Shown one piece after another: positions 58,790 to 64,000 of a DNA stretch of 64,000 nt (within the stretch, counting starts at the first letter, position 1; each line of letters opens with the position of its first letter). This DNA is from Cavia porcellus (lineage: Eukaryota; Chordata; Mammalia; Rodentia; Caviidae). Under the pieces are notes generated by a model that saw only the letters and a list, made by a program, of their open reading frames with translations, had not been told where the DNA came from and searched no databases. The stretch covers positions 55,872,501 through 55,936,500 of the forward strand of contig NW_026947496.1 of assembly GCF_034190915.1 (NCBI RefSeq). The letters are read 5' to 3'. The position numbers and the translations under genes were made by a program.

Positions 58790-58869
58790 TATATCTTCTT
58801 TTTAAACGTTGTGTAGTATTCTTCTTTGTATACATGCCATTTACTCAAAGTGAAGGAACATTTATTTAA

Positions 58870-59835
58870 TTAAAGACAATCATATAGCTCTTGGCAATTT
58901 GGATCTGGAAATCCCACTGTTTGTCTTTAATGGCTATACTCAAAACTCCTAGTTGCATTAAGGAAGGAAAGAGAGAAGGAGTGAAGGAGAGAAGGATAGG
59001 TAGGTACGGTATTGTGTGCATTGGTCACATCCATAAAATAGGATGTAAACATTTCCACATCTTCAGTGAAGTCCTTGACTGGATCCTTGCAGAATTCTAC
59101 CACCTCAGTGTTTTTCCTTCTTACTCAAAAAATGAAAATCTTAGTCTTGGAATGATGATGATTTTAGTACTGAGTCATTTCCACTACTTACGGCCAATGA
59201 ATTAGTCTTTTCTCTGTTTAGAGGTTGTGATAGGAGATAGAAGGGGTTTCTATCTCCTGGAGCCAAGAAGTTGTTCTCTTATCCTGGGTGACAGCCAGGA
59301 CGTGAGGAGAAATGAAGTAGAGAGTAGGAACCCATGAGTGGTTCTGGGGATATGTCAGAGATTAATCTTAATTAGATAAAAGATGAAAACTCCAAAAATA
59401 AAAATTGAAAAAAAAGTTCACTAACCCTATCAAGAAAAAAAAAGGAAAGAAACTCTCGTGCCCCTTGAGGATTTGGCTCTGTGGCATTGTCCAGAACCTG
59501 TGTAAATTCAGAGTTTACCCAAGTTTTCTGCCATTTCTACGTCTCCTCCTATGCAGGATACTTTTGCTTGACACTATTTCCTTCCTAGGTTTCCACAGAA
59601 CATTACTCACCCCTAGGCAACTATCCAACCTGGGGGGACCCGTTCACAGGCAGGAGTCACATGGGGACCGGGCAGCTCCTTCCACCGCTCCTGGTGCTGC
59701 CATCATTGTGTTTGCCTGTGTGCCTCCCTTCTGGAGTCAGTAAAAGTCTTCATGGCTTTTACAAAACACAGTTGTGTCTCTTAAATTCAGGGATACGTTC
59801 TGAGATACATATCAGCTTTGTCATTGTGTGAGTTT
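58870..59835. other. Non-coding sequence, no assigned repeat
   Basis: A purine-rich tract lies at 58962-59005. Frames at 58891-59205 and 59405-59743 have no domain. A 112-codon frame starting 59405 is helped by an A-rich start. No gene. Confidence 0.4.
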
Positions 59836-59844
59836 TTTGTTGTT

Positions 59845-60003
59845 TATTTGTTTGGTTTTGGTGTTTTGGGAGTAGGGTCTCACTGCGCAGTTCAGGCTGG
59901 CCTTGAACTCACTATATAACCCAGGCTGGCCTCAAATTCATGGTGATCCCTCTGTTTCAGCCTCCCAAGTGCTGGGATTTCAGCCATGTGCCACCAGCCC
60001 CAG
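59845..60003 (-). repeat. B1-type SINE, with internal duplication
   Basis: The plus strand reads 'gtagggtctcactgcgcag', then 'gttcaggctggccttgaact' and 'acccaggctggcctcaaat' (the B1 duplicated part), 'tcccaagtgctgggatttca' and 'gccatgtgccaccagccc'. The best-preserved B1 in the window. Confidence 0.9.
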
Positions 60004-60179
60004 CTCCATTGGGGGAATGTTATATATTATATTTAAATGAACTAAGACAGTTATGTCATCACTAAATTATACTCTTACCAGACCCAGCATGTATACAGTC
60101 CATCCAACACCTGAAGTACTTGCAAAGGGTAACATAACGCTCTCTATCAGGCTTAGATAGTAGAGGAGAAATAATGCAC

Positions 60180-60375
60180 AAGTTGGCATCAGGAAGACTT
60201 GATTTCAAATTCTTTCCTATTAGCTTACTGGCTGTGTAACTGTGGGCGAGTTATGAAATCTCCCCAGACTCAACTTCCTCAGCTGTAAAGATGGGTGATG
60301 AAGATGAAACCCAACACAAATCATCATAATGAGCATGAAATGAATCAATGCTGGCAGACAGCTCAGTGTCTGGGG
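60180..60375 (+). repeat. MIR SINE, nearly full length
   Basis: 'caggaagacttgatttcaaa', 'ttactggctgtgtaactgtg', 'ctcaacttcctcagctgtaa', 'gatgggtgatgaag' and 'gagcatgaaatgaatc' occur in full MIR order. Confidence 0.75.
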
Positions 60376-60379
60376 ACAT

Positions 60380-61248
60380 TTGGGGCTGGAGGATAAGAGA
60401 CCATTGAAAGTCAGCTGGGAGTCAATAAAGACAGATTGAGAGAGCTGGGACTTCAGGGATTCTAAGAGCAGTGAGGAAGGAGGAAAGCCAGGCCAGTGCT
60501 GAGGAGCTCTTGTGCTAAAACCATACATAGCAGGTCTGTCCTGACACGTTGCAAACTGAACCTGGTAACCCTGATTCTAACTTGGACTTGGCTTCTCCTC
60601 CTTTCTTTCCTTTAGCATACATTTTTGTGACATGCTATTATCCATTCATTACTTGTATCATATATTTTTCTAATCATTACAATTATGTTCTAATGACAGT
60701 CACATGAGTACCTTCGCAAGATTTTGTGGCCCCTGTAGGCTCTGGCTCCCAGGCATGTAGGCTGTTCTGTGATGGTGCTGTGGAGAACAGTCCCCCAGTA
60801 CAGTGGGAGCTTTGTGGAGGGAGCCACCTCTTTACCTGTTCATTGTGGAAGTATGAACTAAGGAGTGCAAATCATAGAGTGTTATTTGTAGATCCTTGCA
60901 AGGAGAAGAATCTTTCTCCTGGATAAACTAACAAACACTGCACTTCAAATTGTAATTATCCCTGACTATGATGATCTCTCAGGATTTGTATCTACATAGA
61001 ATTCAGACAGTGTGTTTCTCAGTCACCTGCACAAAATGATACTTGCCATAATATCACCTTATCATAGGGGAGGGTAGTTGGACAGGCAGTGGGAATACAG
61101 GTACTCCCAACTTACAGTGGAGTTGCTGCCCTGCCCTACTCTTGCACTGCTGAGGTGACCTAGTTGAATTTGTACGTGGCCCTCATCTTGTGAATCTTTG
61201 ACGTCAGATACCTCTAGGCCAGAAGACCATCTTAAGGTGGGCCAGTGT
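60380..61248. other. Non-coding sequence, no assigned repeat
   Basis: No gene or repeat supported. Confidence 0.4.
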
Positions 61249-61250
61249 GT

Positions 61251-61623
61251 TGGGTTGGAGGTAAGACTGCCATCAGCATGTCAGCCAGCTCACAGCTGGC
61301 TTCATTATAATTCTGTGTACTAAATGACACAGCTCAGCACCATGACTGTTGATAACTGCTACAGGATGAACAACTGGAGTGAAATGTGATGGTGCCCAAA
61401 TTCTCGGAGAAGCTTTGTCTAACCCCAGCAAAGACATGGACATTTCTCTCCTTTATTAGTCCCCCTGCCTCATTTCTTGTACCCTATATCCTTAACCTCT
61501 TGACCCTCCAGGGGTCAAGAAGTTGATTTGAAAGTTTATCTCCCACTTTGCCTCTCCTTGGCAAGAATAAAATTCTCCACTGCTCAGGAAGCATTCAGTC
61601 TTCTTGTTCTTGTTGGTTCCACA
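61251..61623 (+). mobile_element. Possible class I ERV solo LTR
   Basis: The unit starts near 'tgggttggaggtaagactgc' and ends 'cttgttcttgttggttccaca'. It has an 'aataaa' at 61566 followed 50 bases later by a T/G-rich stretch and a CA end, the layout of an LTR poly(A) region. No internal region or flanking repeat is seen, so this is a moderate call. Confidence 0.45.
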
Positions 61624-61969
61624 ATTCTGAGAGAGAAAGAAAAAGAGCTCAATTTGAGGTCAAAACTGGTAGCAGGGTGATGTTCTGTAAAATACTGTAA
61701 TTCAAAATGCACTCAACCTACTGACCACGCCAGCGTAGTCACCCAGCACACACTGTCAATTACTCCTTTCTGTACTCACTGCTGCTACTATTGCCCGAGA
61801 GGTGCCAGAGAAGGAATTATACCACCTAGTGCTACCCCTGGAAGAGATCAAAATTAAAATTACAAGTGCAGTTTCTTCAGAATGTGTATAACTGTAGTGC
61901 CATAATAAAATTGAAAAGTCCTAGGTTGAGCCATCGGAAGTCAATGGCCATTAATAAGAAATGGGTAAG

Positions 61970-62074
61970 TGGGGGCTGGGGATTTAGCTCAGCGGCATAA
62001 GCGCCTGCCTTGCAAGCAGGCAGTCGCGAGTTGGATCCCCAGTACCGATAAAAAGGAAAAAGACAAAAAAAGAA
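61970..62074 (+). repeat. ID-like tRNA-derived SINE, well preserved
   Basis: 'ggggctggggatttagctca' carries the A-box region; 'gagttggatcccc' is the B-box region with one base off the ideal 'gagttcgatcc'. The body has a sharp 'gcctgccttgcaagcaggca' palindrome and an A-rich tail with G/C interruptions. A perfect 14-base duplication 'aagaaatgggtaag' flanks it (61956-61969, 62075-62088). Confidence 0.95.
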
Positions 62075-62089
62075 AAGAAATGGGTAAGA

Positions 62090-64000
62090 AACTCTACTGA
62101 GGTAGAATCAATGAAATAAAGACAGGCAGAAGGAAATGAGCAAAATCATACTTTAAAAATTGTCTTTAACCACTAACTGTATTTTTAAGAAAACTTCAGT
62201 TTCCCAACTATCAATTCCCATGTAAAATACATGTCAATTCTTAGCATCTTATATTTCCTAATGTGCATCACATATAACCTTATTTTTATTACAACTCCTC
62301 CACCCTTACAGTGCACAACAAGTTGTCCTTTCTCCCTGTTGACTATCTCCTCAATCCATGTCACATTAAGCTATCAAGTGTATCGTGTTTATGTCTCATT
62401 ACGTTCCTAAATTTTACTAGTTCATTCATTACCCCAGGGGATCCATATTTGTACTTTAGGTTCTGGCTTAGGGGCTTTTGTTTTCCTTCCAGTCCTATTG
62501 TACTTAAATTCCTTAAAGTTTCTATAAATCCATAAATTAGATTAATTGATAAGGTAAAAAGGGAAGCAACCTGATCTTAAGATGAAGAAACAAATTCAGA
62601 GGGGTCAGAAAAAAATTTTAGGGAAAATCTTTTGGATCTTATAGGATGCTTTAAGAACATGTACTGTCTATGCACTCAGTCCTAGATGTAATGGAGCTCT
62701 TCTGGTGGCCAACCCTTTATTTACTCTGAGTGTGCCTTTCTCCAACTCTGCCTATTAAAATCTATCTACACTTCTCACTGACATGCCCTGAAATTCATGT
62801 TTTTTTCTGGGATAAGAGTCAAGAACCTACTCAGTGGGCTGAGTTGAAGTCCCCATCTCTTCTTCGGAAAAACTCCTTAGGCACCATCTGGCAACATGTA
62901 TATTCAGATGAAACATTAAGCTGCCAGGACTGACCCTGGCATGATGGTGTCAGAATTCCCCACATCTCAGGTGTGCATACTAAAGTTGCCTCTAGGCTAT
63001 TTCAACCAAATTGTATGATTGGTACTTCTTTGATAAAACAGTTTCCAAGGGCTTGGCAGCCCGGAAGCCTGGTCTTTCATTAGGCGGAACAATTTCTTTG
63101 GTGTTTGGGAAACCAACCTGGCTTTCTGCCTCCTCTGTTTTAGCTCTGTTGGTAAAAACCTTTCCCCTGTTCCTTTCTGGCATTTATTTGCTGTGGGGTA
63201 GATGTAGCATGAAATTCCCAATTTCTGTTTACATCTACCTTGAACAGTGTTTTTCAGACTCATCACTGTTTAATTATGAAACACTGATTGGACCTTTGAA
63301 ATGGAAGCCAAGTCTTGTTAAAGACTTAATCACAGGTCTTCAAGTCATGTATCTAGCGATCTCTCTTTCTGTCTCTTTCCCTGCTCCTTCCCACTGCCTC
63401 CTCTATCTCTCTTTATGTAAAACATGTTTAAAATGTGAATCTTTGTAAGGTCACTAAGCTGTAAGAGACTGAATATAGCATGAACATATTCACATTGTAC
63501 AGTGTGTGTGTATGTATGCATAAGAATGGACTTTTGTTACATGTTCATTTAGTTTTTTGGATGCTTGTCCTTGGTATTGGTCTATGTTCAGGTTGTCTTC
63601 ACTGGACAAGTTCTAGAAAAAGTGATGTTTGCAAGCCAGATTTGCTCTGCAGAATGATCAGCCTGGACATTGCTTAATAAGCACTACCTGGGATTTGACT
63701 TGGAATTCTATCCTTTTTTTTGTACTGGGAAACTTCAAACCTCACTCCCAGTGGTCCATGAAACTCATATCTCAATGAAACTCAAAATATTTTCCAGAAA
63801 CATAATTTTCAGTTCTGCCTAAGGGTACGAGTGTGCAGGAGTTGGGGGGAAGTTGCTTAATTGAACCACACTGTCCATGTTCAGTTCATCCGACCGAGGC
63901 CCACATAAAACAAGGGAACATGAAATGTGACATTTTGGGGGGTTTGATTTTATTTCTATTTTCTCCCTGTTGATGTCGGTACTTTTCTTCATCCCTTTGC
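62090..64000. other. Non-coding sequence to the window end
   Basis: The longest frame is 145 codons on the plus strand at 63011-63448, hydrophobic in patches, with no recognisable domain and overlapped by two minus-strand frames. No gene, RNA gene or clear repeat identified. Confidence 0.4.

Noticed and set aside
61970..62074. Possible tRNA gene
   Set aside because: A- and B-box regions are present, but the body does not fold as a full tRNA and it has an A-rich tail and target-site duplication: a SINE.
63011..63448. 145-codon plus-strand open frame
   Set aside because: No domain, two overlapping minus-strand frames and no gene context.
1..64000. CRISPR array, operon or prokaryotic signals
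   Set aside because: None seen; repeat content is plainly mammalian.

Overview
This window looks like ordinary nuclear DNA from a rodent, and I find no functional protein-coding gene in it. No open reading frame has a recognisable complete domain architecture. The only coding similarity I trust is in dead mobile elements: an L1 reverse-transcriptase fragment and the C-terminal ends of mariner transposases. The rodent call rests on 7SL-derived SINEs that carry the internal duplication typical of B1, tRNA-derived ID-like SINEs with A/B-box promoters, and at least two B1+ID dimers of the B1-dID kind. I see no B2 or B4, so a murid is unlikely; a squirrel-, dormouse- or beaver-related lineage fits better, and beaver is only a guess.

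Layout. 0-13 kb is mostly unique sequence with old L1, MIR and L2 debris and a long TTCC microsatellite. 13-16.3 kb is a nest of DNA transposons: a 190-bp TIR element, then an L1 3' end split by a 1.3-kb block whose two ends are inverted mariner fragments. 16.5-22 kb holds L2, MER5-like, MIR and an ID SINE with a 38-base A tract. 22.3-28.2 kb is retrovirus-like: a MaLR LTR, an old L1 5' region, an ERVL-type LTR with its primer-binding site and leader, an unassigned VNTR-bearing retroposon, an unassigned 0.8-kb LTR and another MaLR LTR. 28-37 kb is largely unique. 37.5-42.8 kb is the most complex stretch: a mariner end, an ID SINE, a MaLR LTR, an inverted (twin-primed) L1 whose 3' UTR was hit by an LTR that was itself hit by the VNTR retroposon, and a near-perfect 0.17-kb inverted repeat. 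43-64 kb is a mix of unique DNA, hAT/MER20 relics, MaLR LTRs, B1 copies, a third copy of the VNTR retroposon and a sharp, recent-looking ID SINE.

The best candidate for something undescribed is the VNTR-headed, polyadenylated, non-autonomous retroposon at 25.06-26.01, 40.33-40.95 and 58.05-58.79 kb. All three copies lie on the minus strand, end in a poly(A) tail and are flanked by 11-14 bp target-site duplications of the L1 kind. A relative lies at about 15.05-15.77 kb. I could not assign it to any family I know. Second are the inverted repeat at 41.9-42.8 kb and a patch of templated insertion at 51.5 kb.

The elements do not form a pathway. L1-type machinery accounts for the SINEs and the VNTR retroposon; LTRs and DNA transposons are independent layers. 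Element boundaries are by eye and are usually good to 5-30 bases, except where target-site duplications fix them.
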